This document shows, in pieces, positions 23,375 to 34,642 of a stretch of DNA of 64,000 nucleotides; the first letter of the stretch is position 1; each line of letters opens with the position of its first letter. Source of the stretch: Pelobates cultripes (lineage: Eukaryota; Chordata; Amphibia; Anura; Pelobatidae); NCBI GenBank assembly GCA_933207985.1, contig OW240913.1, positions 275,417,287-275,481,286 of the forward strand, written 5' to 3'. The translations under genes were made by a program, and so were the position numbers. The notes beneath the pieces are model-generated. The model was given only the letters and a program-made list of their open reading frames with translations. It did not search any database and was not told the DNA's origin.

Positions 23375-23850
23375 ATAGTCTAATGCCTATCCCAAGCATG
23401 CTTAAACTCCTTTACTGTGTTAACCTCTACACCTTCAGCATCCACTACCCTTTCAGTAAAGTAATACTTCCTGATATTATTTTTAAACCTTTGCCCCTCT
23501 AATTTAAGACTATGTCCTCTTGTTGTGGTAGTTTTCCTTCTTTTAAATATAGTTTCCTCCTTTACTGTGTTGATTTCCTGTATGTATTTAAATATCCCCC
23601 CTGTCTCATCTTTCCTTTAACCTTTCCTTGTAAGTTTTATCCTGCAATCCATGAACCAGTAGCCCTTCTCTGAACTCTCTCTAAAGTATCAATATCCTTC
23701 TGGAGATACGGTCTCCAGTACTGCGTACAATACTCCAAGTGAGGTCTCATCAGTGTTCTGTACAATGGCATGAGCACTTCCCTCTTTCTACTGCTAATAC
23801 CTCTCTCTATACAACCAAGCATTCTGCTATCATTTCCTACTGCTCTAGTC
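23375..23850 (-). mobile_element. CR1 LINE 3' part, minus strand
   Basis: Minus frame 23637-23822 carries '[33 protein letters not shown]', near-identical to the CR1 at 4945-6535. The C-terminal block corresponding to 18231-18494 follows at 23380-23560 with frameshifts. 5'-truncated at about 23850, next to an AT-rich satellite. Confidence 0.88.
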
Positions 23851-23869
23851 TATTAGTATAAAATAATTA

Positions 23870-24136
23870 AAGTATTTTATAATATATTATACATATATAA
23901 TGCATATATATGATTTCATTATAAATGTACTTTGAGAGGTATACACATATATCTCAAAATACATTTATAATGTAATCATATATATATGCATTATATATGT
24001 ATATATAGGAATTAAAAGTGTGTGTGTGTGTGTATATATATACACACACATACACACGTATTATATAAACACATATATGAATAAATAAATATATATATAA
24101 AAAATTGTAAAAAAAAACAAAAAAACATATATAGAG

Positions 24137-24171
<35 letters not shown>

Positions 24172-24172
24172 A
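23870..24172. repeat. AT-rich and (GT)n/(AT)n simple repeats
   Basis: Includes imperfect palindromic tracts ('atatataatgcatatatatgatt' and inverse), a (TG)8-type run at about 24020 and (AT)n at about 24140-24168. Confidence 0.85.
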
Positions 24173-24177
24173 AATAT

Positions 24178-24300
24178 TTCAGCAAAGAAAAGTGGGCACT
24201 CGCAGGACAAAAAATTGTGAATTTATTAGTGTAACATCAACGTTTCAGATCTGTTCGACCCTTTCTCAAGACTCTTGTAACGTTGATGTTACACTTTCTG
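24178..24300 (-). mobile_element. Penelope-like terminal repeat fragment with hammerhead-like motif
   Basis: The stretch holds a 16-bp inverted pair (gtgtaacatcaacgtt / aacgttgatgttacac, 24231-24246 and 24281-24296). On the minus strand, 24241-24270 reads CTTGAGAAAGGG...CTGAAACG. This is the degenerate hammerhead-like layout found in terminal repeats of Penelope-like elements. No coding part is attached. Confidence 0.6.
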
Positions 24301-24895
24301 AAATCAGAAAGAATCCTGCAGGAAGCACAGGTACTGGAGAAAGTTGGAGAATGTCCCATCTTCTGCCCAGGTTTTGCTTCCTTACAGTGCCTCACAAGTA
24401 CAGCATCCTCCATAGTTGGTCCACCAATCTGCTAAAAGGATCATGTCTACTTCATCTTGTCACATGTCAGTGGAGGCAACCAAGCGATAGAAAGGGCTGG
24501 CTACCTCCAACCCTTCATATTCTACAGAAAATCAGAACACTCTAAATCAATGTTTTTTTAATAATGCCTTAAAATTTAGGATGGATTCCATTAATCCATT
24601 TTCTTTCCACCAGATTTATGTTTGCAGAAACAGTCTCCAGCATCAAATTTCTCCACCAACGTGACATAATTTATTAGTAATCATTTCCCCATCTGTCTGT
24701 TCTGACCTCTTTTTGCTTTGATCAATCTCTCCAGCTTAATGGCTTCACAGATCTCTCAATATTATTTTCATATTTGGGCTCTACCCGCCATCTCCTCTGT
24801 ACTACCTTCTTTCTCTATGTGTATTTGTTCACTCCCCATGCTAAACAGTTACCCATCTGTATCATTAGTGAGCTCAAGCCACACTGTATTGATTG
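24301..24895. other. Unannotated stretch
   Basis: No motif or repeat border recognised. Short plus frames (24192-24545, 24718-24906) lack known motifs. Confidence 0.5.
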
Positions 24896-24903
24896 GTCAC
24901 AAT

Positions 24904-25178
24904 TAGTGATGTCCCTAACGGTTCGCCGAACGGTTCGCCGAACGGTTCGCCACGGACAGCGAACATATGACCCTGTACCTCACAGTCAGCAGACACATTC
25001 TAGCCAATCAGCAGCAGACCCTCCCTCTCAGACCCTCCCACCTCCTTGAAGCTGCATTCTTAGTGAGCTGTCCGGTCTGCTGCTGATTGGCTGGAATGTG
25101 TCTGCTGACTGTGAGGTACAGGGTCATATGTTCGCCGTCCGTGGCGAACCATTCGGCGAACCGTTCGGGACATCACTA
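24904..25178. mobile_element. hAT MITE hairpin, 275 bp, perfect TSD gtcacaat
   Basis: Nearly the whole element is an inverted repeat with arms of about 115 bp. Termini are tagtgatgtccc / gggacatcacta. Identical 8-bp target duplications gtcacaat lie at 24896-24903 and 25179-25186. The left arm has three copies of the aacggttcgccg motif against two in the right arm. Non-coding. Confidence 0.95.
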
Positions 25179-25186
25179 GTCACAAT

Positions 25187-25579
25187 CATTCAGGCCAGCA
25201 AAAAGTGTAGTGTGGAAATCATACTCACAGGAGTTGTGGTGACAATTAAGTACATGGCCCCTGAGACATATTATTTTAATATGTTATCTAGACGTGCCTG
25301 CTTGGTTAAAGCAGAAACATGAAAGATTTAAGCTTGTTACTGAATAAGTAAACCTTTCTTTTTTTGGGATCTATTAAATCAAAAGCATGGCACTACTGTT
25401 GACTAGAGGTCACAAGCCATAATTGCTTAGCTGAAATGCTAAGTGGACACCATTCATTTTACAATGGGAAGACTCAAGACTTTACAAATACTATGTGACT
25501 ATAGAGCCACCCCAGGGTCTGAAGTAATTTACTCCAGTTTCCTAAGACTTCCTGTCAAAGGTGCATGCCTGTGTCAGTC
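25187..25579. other. Unannotated stretch
   Basis: No supported feature before the split MITE. Confidence 0.5.
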
Positions 25580-25982
25580 TTAAATGGACACTATAGGCAC
25601 ACAGACCACTTAATCTTATTAAAGTTGTTTGGGTGCAGTGTCCCTATCCCCCTTAGCCACGCAATGTAAAACATTGCTGTTTCAGAGATACTGCAATGTT
25701 TATATTGCAGAATTAAGACTGCCATTTCACAGAGTTTGACTGATATTCAGGGTATTCACACTCTGTGTGAGACATTGAATTGCTCCCCATAGAGATGTAT
25801 TACATCTGTGAGGAAATGCTGATTGCGCGATTTTGCCTCCCAGTACTTTTAATATTGGATTGGCTGAGATCATCAAGATTTATGATCTCAGCCAAGGAGG
25901 CAAATCAGCTCTGGATAGAGCAACACGGCGATAGAGAAAGGTAACTAAATCTTACCATTTCATGCCCTCAACGGAGACTGGG
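25580..25982. mobile_element. Left part of a TTAA MITE split by the 14-kb LTR element
   Basis: TTAA-ATGGACACTATAGGC begins the MITE. It runs to the ctggg target site of the LTR element and resumes at 40014-40093, ending CACTATAGTGTTCC-TTTAA. The two parts share one interrupted element, which fixes the order of insertion. Confidence 0.87.
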
Positions 25983-26520
25983 TATAGAATATTGCATATT
26001 CTATGTTTCTATTGATTATATATATGGATGTGTGGATTGACATAAGTAACAGATGGTATCAATAAGTCACAAGGCTTTCTTTGTCCGAGAGCTCTGGAAT
26101 GTGGATGTGGGGGTCTTGTCCTTATATGGCTAGAGTTAAATGCTGACGTTAGTATTAGCACATCTTTATAGTAACAGAGGGACACAAGGTCGCTCTCGGT
26201 CTTGGCTCTGGCTCTCTCTCTCTAGATGTAAAGATGTAAGGATGCAAAAGAAGTCCAGCAATTACCATCTGCTGTTGAATGTCCATAATCCTGTAACATC
26301 ATTTATTATGTTTTATTATTTATGAGTAACAAAGAATAAACCTGAAGAAACCGTAAGTCAGATTGCGTATTACTACTTTTCAATAATATTGACATATATT
26401 ATTATGGCGAGCATTTGGCCCAAGACTATATATACAAAAGACGTATATATATCAATCAACTGAAGACAAGAAGAAATTAAGAAGATTCAACATTAACACC
26501 ATTATAAATTACATTTTACA
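25983..26520 (+). repeat. 5' LTR, 538 bp
   Basis: Matches 39476-40013 over its full length with few differences. Contains an AATAAA signal at about 26335 and a CT-rich tract (tctctctctctctag) at about 26214. The sequence directly after it (ttggccagccagccag, 26521) would be the primer binding site, but I cannot assign a tRNA. Confidence 0.93.
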
Positions 26521-26864
26521 TTGGCCAGCCAGCCAGTCTTCTATTCAAGTTTTGTTCCCACTTCAAGGGGGGAGAGAGAAGAATCGAGTTACACAGCTAT
26601 TTTGGAACTGGGAAAACAAACTTGAAGAGAAAAAAAGAATCTAGACTGACTATCATAGAAGAACTGTGGTTTGTAAGAAAAAGAAAGTTTTCAAATCACA
26701 AAGACTGTACAAGACTATTTTCTACAATGGAGACAAAAAGCACAAGATACAACGTGAATTCTAGAAGCAAGCACGTGGCAGAGATTGGCAAGCGTCCAGA
26801 ACCAAGCAAAGAACTGCGCAGATGTGTGGATGAAGCAACGAAATAGACAGAAATAACTGATCTG

Positions 26865-28433
26865 GTGAGTAACATGGAATTCATAAATGATATTGCAGAG
26901 AAAAGTAAATTGCAGTTTGCATGTAATGGCAGCTATTCAGATGCTGTATTGTGGCAATCTTTACACACACAATGTGAAATTGCCAATAGTGAAATTGACA
27001 AGAAATTGTTTGTTAATAAGAAAAAACAAAAGATAAGAAATATTATGAAACTAGTCTGTACTTACAATGCATTGATTTGTAAACGAGATGCAGGTCAAGA
27101 AAATTTAGAATCAGCAGATAAAGAAATAGATTTGAATATGTTAACAGAAGACAAATCAGATTTAAATGAACAGTGTAACAAAGTAACAGAGAGAACATTG
27201 TCAGAAACAGTCTGTGAATTAGAGGATAGAGTTGAACTAAGAAATGATCTTAGTTGCCAGTTTACAAATGAAGTAAAGCAAGTGTGTGTTAATACAAGAA
27301 AAATACAGGCACAGAATTTAATCCCAGAACCAATAGATACTGAAAATGTAACCTCACAGAGTGATTTGCAGAAATGTAAATTTCAAGACAGAGCTGCAAT
27401 ACTTAATTTGAGGATCCATGAACAATTAATGAAAATTGTGAAATGTATTCCAGTTTATGACACGTCAGTGGATGCATTTACTAATGCTAAAATGTTTGAG
27501 TCCAATTTAGACAAATACAGCCTTAATGACGAATAAAGGAATAGACTATTTAAAATATGGCTGCCAACTCAAATGGCATGTAGACTGACCGTGCCTGTAA
27601 AATGTGAGGACAATGATAAAATAATATATGGAAATAAGCAAGACAGATTAACACAATTAATAAAATTAACAGGGAATGATTCTGCAGACACTGAAATGTT
27701 GGGAAAACTAAAACCACACAAGGGGGAGAATATATTTAGTTTTCCTGTAAAATTTGAAAGTGCATATAGACTTGTTGCTGATTATTCTGAAGATTGGTTA
27801 ATTAATGAATTTGTGAAAAAAATTCAAGATCTAGATCCAACTGCAATTGTGTTAGCTAGAGAAAAAAGCACTTTGACAGAAGTAGCTTTGTTCTTGGATA
27901 ACTTAAGGAGGGAAACCAATAATGAAGGGGTTAAAATGACTTGTGGAATTAGGCAGAGAAAGAAGTGCAGATTTTACACCCCTCGTCCCCCTCCTCCTTC
28001 TTCTTCTAAGACAGAGTGTAAAAGAGTGATACAGACAGCTAAGCCCCTCCCAATGTGTTCAACTAAAACCTGTAGAGTTAATCAAAGACAGAATATAACT
28101 CCTAAAATGATTTGTTTTTGGTGCAATAAACAACATTATTTAAGATCTTGCAGATATTTTATCAGAGATATCAAATCAAAAGCAAATGAGAAATTAAATT
28201 TGTTGATTAAAAATTTTGACAGAGAAAATACATGTGGAGATAAATCAGTAAAAGCCTTTCCTTGTAAACTGATAATCAGACAAATAAAAGCAATTTTAGC
28301 TAAATCAAAATTAGGAGACAGACAAGCAATGCAGTGTAACACAGAAAGTTATAAGAATCAGATAACTTCAAGAGATTTGATCAGTTTAGGGAATGAGTAT
28401 GGATATGTGTGCCAACAGATGTACACAGTCTGA
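26865..28433 (+). pseudogene. Gag-like ORF with one in-frame stop
   Basis: The frame 26865-27536 (223 codons) ends in TAA at 27534-27536. The same frame reads on without a break into 27573-28433, so the two are one frame of about 522 codons with a single nonsense codon. The N-terminal half is Glu/Lys/Asn-rich without known motifs. Downstream of the stop is a capsid-like helical region. Counting from Met 27573, a Pro/Ser-rich linker lies at residues 138-146, then a knuckle C181-X2-C184-X3-H188-X4-C193. That spacing is one residue short of the usual C-X2-C-X4-H-X4-C of retroviral/retrotransposon nucleocapsids. It is assigned to Gag from position after the 5' LTR and from this motif; the clade is uncertain. 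Confidence 0.7.
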
Positions 28434-30027
28434 TTCCAAAATTAAGACCAGCACACAAGAATAGAGTTCTATGTTAGTTTGTTGTTTTAAATGAATTGTT
28501 AGTCTGTACTGTTTTTCATTGTTTTTATGTGTGTTATAAGAAAGTATTAGGTTACTTAATTAAAATAAAAATTTACATCAAGTTTGCAAATATGGCAGAA
28601 TGAAATACACTAATGTAGCAGTTAGGCACATGCAATGTATGTTATATTTGGTATATGTGATTATACAGTAACTCCAATCATTTTACAGAAGGAAAAAACA
28701 ATGTTGTTACTTCTGAGGTTGATTTAAAATCTTTGATTTAATTCATGAGAATGAGATTTTAATGCCGTGACTGATAATGGATTACTATATTTTGCAAAGC
28801 CTGGACATACATATGTTTGGATTATATAGAAGACAAAAATTTTGATAGAATAAAACCTAGATTTACAAATACATTTGATATAGGAAACAATATATGTTTT
28901 TGTAGTTTGTTTCATGTGACAAAATGGTGCCAGTGTTAAGACAAGATGGCTACTATAGCTAAAGTATAGTGGAAAACAATATTTTGTTGTAACATCTGAT
29001 ATGTGATTAGGTTATACCTCCAGATTATTAAACAGTTTAAAAGGGGGGAATGAGTAATAAAAAGTTTGGAAAATTTAAATGTTCAGAAAGACTTTGATAT
29101 AAAGGAAATTTAAAGATTATACATAACATGGCATAAATGCAATGACCACAAGATGGTAGATCTCATGAGAAGAAATTAGAATGTTTTGGAGTCCATGTAA
29201 TTCAATGTTAAACTGTATAATAATAATAATGAGATATAAACATTGTAAGCCATTGTATTGATGCTGCACATGTTATTTGTTTTAATGTAGGTAAAGCGTG
29301 ACAGATCCATGTGGCAATAAATCAGGAAAGCATTCCTTCAGACAACTGGACATCGACTGTTGGAAAGAGACTTTTTATCTGATCTGCAAACTGTGATGGA
29401 AGATTCTACAGAGTTAATTTGATACAGAAGATTAACAGACTTACAAAGAAATAAAAGATTGACACTAACATACATATCAATTCCTAAATAATAATGAATA
29501 AGAAAACAGGCAATGAAAAGTTATTGAACAGTTATGAGTATTAATACCAGGAGACTACTTACAACTATATAACACATGGAGTAAAATTATGAAAGGATAG
29601 TATTATGAAGAGAACTATTATATTATGACCTATACATATAATGAGAAGTATCAGAGGTAGATAAAATATGAAGTTGATAAAATAAGGATCATGGTTACTT
29701 AATACTACAAAGATTGAGTTCAATAGTATTTCATAGATTCACAAGAATGAGTAATTTGTTTATATCGAGGTGAAGTAAAACAAACAATGTTAACAAAAGG
29801 AAGAAAACTAAGGAAGGATAATTTATATTGATTAATATTAAGTAATGGTATACATTAAGAATGCCTTGGATATAAGAGTTCAGAGATCCAAGAGGAATTG
29901 AATTGAAGTTTAGTTAAGAGTATAGTACATGATTATATTTGACCTAAGTCTGTAAAGGTATGGACTAGGGAGAATAGGTTTCTGGATATGATGGTATCCA
30001 ATGAATTGAATAAGTTGTTATAAGTTG
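28434..30027 (+). other. Internal non-coding region of the LTR element
   Basis: About 1.6 kb of AT-rich sequence between gag and the nested L1, with no RT, RNase H or integrase motif in any frame. A purine tract (ttaaaaggggggaatg) at 29037-29052 resembles a polypurine tract but has no LTR after it. Confidence 0.6.
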
Positions 30028-30561
30028 GGTTTTTTTGTTTGTTTTTTTAATAGTCTTTATTTAAAAGGTTTTCCCTTTTTTTTTCATAAAAAAACAATAC
30101 AGTACAACAGTTACATACAAATGGTAAAGAAATGTTTTTCCTATTTGAAACATACATCCATAAGAATTTTCTTTATACGTTTCGATTAACCAAAAATGAA
30201 CAATACTTAGACTTACATATCTGCATAGACAAAACAATGCAGCAAAAGAGAAGGGAGGAAACATATCGAGTAAGAATGTATATCTTGTATCTTATATCTT
30301 ATATTATATTGTCCAAAGTGTTGACAGTCAGGCCCAGTTTCTCTTTAAATTTATGTAGGGGTTAATTTTTTAACAAGCCTCATGTAGAGAAAAAAAAAAA
30401 AAAAACTCTATTTATCAATCTTCTCCCAGCATTTCATCCAAATTGTTGTTTTCCTGCTTAATTTTTGTTTGCTCAACAACAGTTCCATTTTTATTTGAAA
30501 CTTAAGCTGGGCTCTAACTTGATCCCAAGGAACTTCCCTGTCATTTTTCCATCCTCTCGCA

Positions 30562-31104
30562 TCACAATTTTGCTGCTAAAAAAAGGTGAATAAGAATAAT
30601 TTTCGAATCGTATGTCATTACCGGCCAATTTAGATGGAGCAGAACGATCTCTGGAGAGAGCCTCAGCTCAAGGTTCAGATCTACAGACACAAACTTTTGA
30701 ATATTAGACCACAAATTATTCAATTTACTACACTCCCACCAAATATGCTTAAAGGTACCTGTGTCTATACCACATCTCCAACATAGATGGTTTGTTGAAG
30801 GGTACATTTTGTTCAATTTATCTGGTACTAAGTACCATCTATTTAGGACTTTAAAATGAGTTTCTAATAAATTTAGCGAGTGTATATTCTTCGAAACTCC
30901 TATTAGTGAAGAACCCCAATGCCTAATATTTATATCCATGTTTAATTCTTCTTTCCAGGCAGTTATAGCTGTTGGAGTTTTTTCTTTATTACACATTCTA
31001 CTTAATATCAGAGCTTTTGAGAGTGGTTTATTTATCTTGTCTGTATTGAAAAGTATATTTAACGCATTATTCAAACTAGTTTTTGATGCTATTAAGTGTG
31101 ACAT
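30562..31104 (-). pseudogene. L1 ORF2 C-terminal domain
   Basis: 180 codons ending near the L1 3' UTR. 'CWRCGIDTGTFKHIWWEC' forms the C-X2-C-X7-H-X4-C motif that defines the ORF2 C-terminus of L1 LINEs. The link to the RT frame (31345-32382) is interrupted by stops and frameshifts at 31105-31344. Confidence 0.85.
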
Positions 31105-31344
31105 TAAAAAACTTTTAAGTCTTAAAAAAATTAAACAACTCTTTTTATGGTAGATTGTATTCCTGTGTTAATTGAGCAAAAGTTTTAATTTTATCTTCTA
31201 CAAGTAGTTGGGACAGTCGCAAAATTCCTACTTGATTCCAATTTTTTAGGTTTATGTCTGCGACTTGTTGTTCTACAAAATCCAATTTTAAATAGGTTGG
31301 GATTTTATTTTCTATTTTCAGAGGTTTTTTTTATTTTAAGCCAG

Positions 31345-32382
31345 CTATTCATTAAATGTGTTAAAATTATGTTGGAATAATCTTTTTTTTTGAGAGGATT
31401 TAGTAATATTCCAAATTAAGCAGTCCAGACTAGGAACTCCTCCTGCAATAAGTTCTGTTTTGTACCAACCTTCGTTTTTATTTTCTTCTACTTGCATCCT
31501 GTATATATGTAAAATTACAGCTGCCCTGTAGTTATTTGATATTAAAGGGTAAGCCAATCCTCCTCTACTTAATTTTTGTGTTAATATTGACTGACTCAAT
31601 CTTGTTTTTTTACCTTTCCAAATATATTGGGTGAAGCTTTTCTGTATCAATTCCAACCAATGGTTAGAAATGTATAATGGCAACATTTGGAACATATAGT
31701 TCCATTTTGGAATGACATATGAATTAACTACGTTTATCCTTCCCCAGAAAGATATTTCTAAATTTCTTCGTTTTTTTAACCGTTTATTAAGATTTTGTAA
31801 TAAATCCAAGAAATTTATCTCCATAATTCTATTTACATTTCTAGTCAGTTTAACTCCCAAATAATCCATGCTGTTTTCAACCCATAAAAAATTATATCTA
31901 TCCTTGATCTTGTTTTTGGTTTGCTCATCCAAATTGATATCCAAAATCATAGATTTATTTATATTTAATTTATAATTAGATATTTTACTATAGCTGTCGA
32001 TTTCTGACATTAGAGAATCCAATGAGATCTCCGGGTTAATTATGGTAATTAAGATATCATCAGCATATAAACTTAATTTCTGTTCTACATCTAGTGTTTT
32101 ATAGCCATAGATCTTTTTATTATTTCTGATATTCTCAGCTAATGGTTCAATAGAGAGCAAATACAATAATGGTGAAAGTGGACACCACTGTCGTGTACCG
32201 TTTTTCAGTTGGAACCATGGGGCAGTAATATTTGGTCCTTTAGTACGTGCTAATGGGTTTGCGTAAAGGGCCATAATGGCTTTCTTAATCCATCCATCAA
32301 GACCATAGTGCGACAGTACAACATCTAAGTAGGTCCAGTTGACTCTGTCGAATGCTTTTTCAGCATCAATCGACAGAGCCAA
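31345..32382 (-). pseudogene. L1 ORF2 reverse transcriptase, copy 1
   Basis: Contains RT motif A 'SIDAEKAFDRVNW' at its start, then 'NGTRQWCPLSP' and the catalytic box 'LYADDILIT'. In copy 2 the second motif reads RQGCPLSP, the usual form, so Gly to Trp here is a damaging change. The 4-bp deletion near 32407 separates this frame from 32325-33746. Confidence 0.9.
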
Positions 32383-33746
32383 AACTGGAACCCTATTTCT
32401 TTTGGCATCAAGATGTTAACAATTTTTCTGATACTAGTATAAGAGTTTCTGCCTGGGACATATCCTATTTGATCTTGATGTATGATCAATGGTAAGAGTT
32501 TTTTAACTCTAGCGGCCAGCACTGAAGCGTATAATTTGGTGTCAACATCTATCAAGGATATTGGACGATAGTTCTTAACATCAGTAGGGTTTTTATTTTG
32601 TTTTAGAATTGGTAGGATGTTAGCTTTTAACATCTCTGTTGGAAGAAATCCTCTTTTACCTGCACTGTTAAAAGTATTAGTCATATAAGGGCAGATTAGT
32701 TCTTTAAATGTTTTGTAAAATAAATTGCTAAATCCATCTAGACCTGGGGTTTTATACTCTTCCAAATTATTTATAGCTTTCATCATTTCATCTATAGTTA
32801 TATCTTTATTTATTGCTTCACTTTGTAGTTCTGTTAACTGAAACTTATTTATTTTTTCTAAATATTTTTTTATGTCTTCAACTGTCATAATTTGAGGTAT
32901 ATTATATAACTTACTGTAGAAATCATTAAATTGTTGTCCTATTTGTTTGGGAATTACTGCAGTTTTTCCATTATTTGTTAGTTTTTCTACCTTATTTAGA
33001 CCCTTTTGTTTTCTGAGTTTTTGTGATAGCAATTTGTCAGCTCTGTTGCCCTTGGAATAATATTTTAATTTTAATCTGTCTAAACTTTTAACTGTTCTTT
33101 CCATTAATTTTTGGTTGATCTTATCCTTTATTACTAATATTTCCTCAGAATTTTCAACTGTTGAGTTATATTTATTATTTTGAATCAACTTCCCTAACTG
33201 ACCATGAAGGTAAGATAGACTAATATTTTTATCAATTTGACTTTGAAGTTTAATAAAATGACCTCTTATTACTGCCTTAAAGGCACACCACAAAGTGGAT
33301 GGATCGATATCCTCTGTACTATTTTCTTTGAAATAATTGCTTATATTTATTTCCATAAATTTTTTATTCGCTTCAGAACAGAGCAAACTATCGTTTAAAC
33401 GCCAACTGTATGGCTCTTTTAAATGTTTTCCAATTTCTATTGCACATACTACACCATTATGATCTGTCCAAACTATTTCCTTTATATTTACTTTTTGAAC
33501 TTTATCAATAAGATTGGGATCTATCCAAATCATGTCCAGCCTTGAATAGGAAAAGTGGACTTTAGAGAAGTGTGTATAATCTCTCAAATTTGGATTATGA
33601 ATTCTCCAAATATCGAACAGATTGAATTCGTCTTTGATGTTTTTTAAGGATTTAGCTTGTTTAACTACCATTTTATTTATTTTAACACCTTTCATTGTTT
33701 TCTTATCTAATTGTGGATCAATGACCGCATTAAAATCTCCAGCCAA
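32325..33746 (-). pseudogene. L1 ORF2 endonuclease end and RT fingers, copy 1
   Basis: Starts at the endonuclease 'AGDFNAVID' box and has 'SRLDMIWI' and 'DHNGVVCA' (the DH catalytic pair). It then runs through 'PGLDGFSNLFYKTF' and 'NYRPISLIDVDTKLY' of the RT. It ends in 'KHSTESTGPT' after the 4-bp frameshift. Confidence 0.9.
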
Positions 33747-33772
33747 TATAAAATTTCCTACTTTTATTTCTT

Positions 33773-34136
33773 CTATTCTAAGTAAGAAGCTGGTGAATAA
33801 TTTGGGAGATAGACATTACAGAGTGTAAATATCTTAGAATTAATTTTACATATTATTATCAAAAATCTACCGTCTGCATCTTGTAATTGTTGGATTATTT
33901 CTACCTCTATTTTTTCACTGAATATTATGGCTACACCACATTTTTTTATCTCTATTTGAGGCCTGTATAATAAGCGGGGATTTTTTTCCACCCCACGTTT
34001 GTTTGTCTGATTGCCTCCAATAGGTTTCTTGTAGAAATCCCAAATCAATATGTTCAGTAGCTAAATATTTATATATTAAAGACCTTTTTGTTGTTGAATT
34101 CATACCTTGGACATTAAGAGTTAACTTTCTTATCAT
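33773..34136 (-). pseudogene. L1 ORF2 N-terminal endonuclease, copy 1
   Basis: 'IRKLTLNVQGMNS' and 'DLGFLQETYW' are the first two boxes of the L1 apurinic-like endonuclease (Asn and Glu residues), split over two frames (33915-34136 and 33773-34048). The upstream 34141-34407 is non-coding L1 sequence identical in layout to 37037-37303. Confidence 0.85.
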
Positions 34137-34407
34137 TAGAATTTCTCAGACCTCTTTCCTTCCATCTCGACATAGTAATCTTCCCTATTTTTCTCCATTG
34201 CTGCACAAACATACATATAACAAAAAAACATATATCTAAAACTATAGGAGGATATCGTCCTCCTTAAGCACATAGACTGTTTACTCACCAACTGGGGAGT
34301 CAGTCTAATCCTGTGTCTAATTAATAGACACTAAGTAGGTCTGTCCGGATTAGGGTGATACTGCATAATGAAACCCCTTAATCTGTTTTACAACAAGAAG
34401 GAAAAAA

Positions 34408-34507
34408 NNNNNNNNNNNNNNNNNNNNNNNNNNNNNNNNNNNNNNNNNNNNNNNNNNNNNNNNNNNNNNNNNNNNNNNNNNNNNNNNNNNNNNNNNNNNN
34501 NNNNNNN
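34408..34507. other. Assembly gap (100 N) between two L1 copies
   Basis: The sequence left of the gap ends at the position equivalent to 37303. The sequence right of the gap starts at the position equivalent to about 31634. The gap therefore joins two overlapping versions of the same L1 segment. Confidence 0.99.
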
Positions 34508-34642
34508 GAAGCTTTTCTGTATCAATTCCAACCAATGGTTAGAAATGTACAATGGCAACATTTGGAACATATAGTTCCATTTTGGAATGACATATGAATT
34601 AACTACGTTTATCCTTCCCCAAAAAGATATTCCTAAATTTCT

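Larger units (their letters stand above)
30028..34407 (-). mobile_element. L1 LINE copy 1, minus strand
   Basis: The 3' end is at the left: T-rich tract (A tail in sense) at 30029-30049 and an AATAAA signal in sense at about 30055. The ORF2 C-terminal Cys motif, RT and endonuclease follow to the right. It stops at the gap at 34408. Small deletions relative to copy 2, such as 4 bp near 32407 and about 15 bp near 33780, break ORF2. Confidence 0.92.

Noticed and set aside
29037..29052. Second LTR border after the purine tract ttaaaaggggggaa
   Set aside because: No LTR-like sequence follows, and the paired 538-bp LTRs already define the element.
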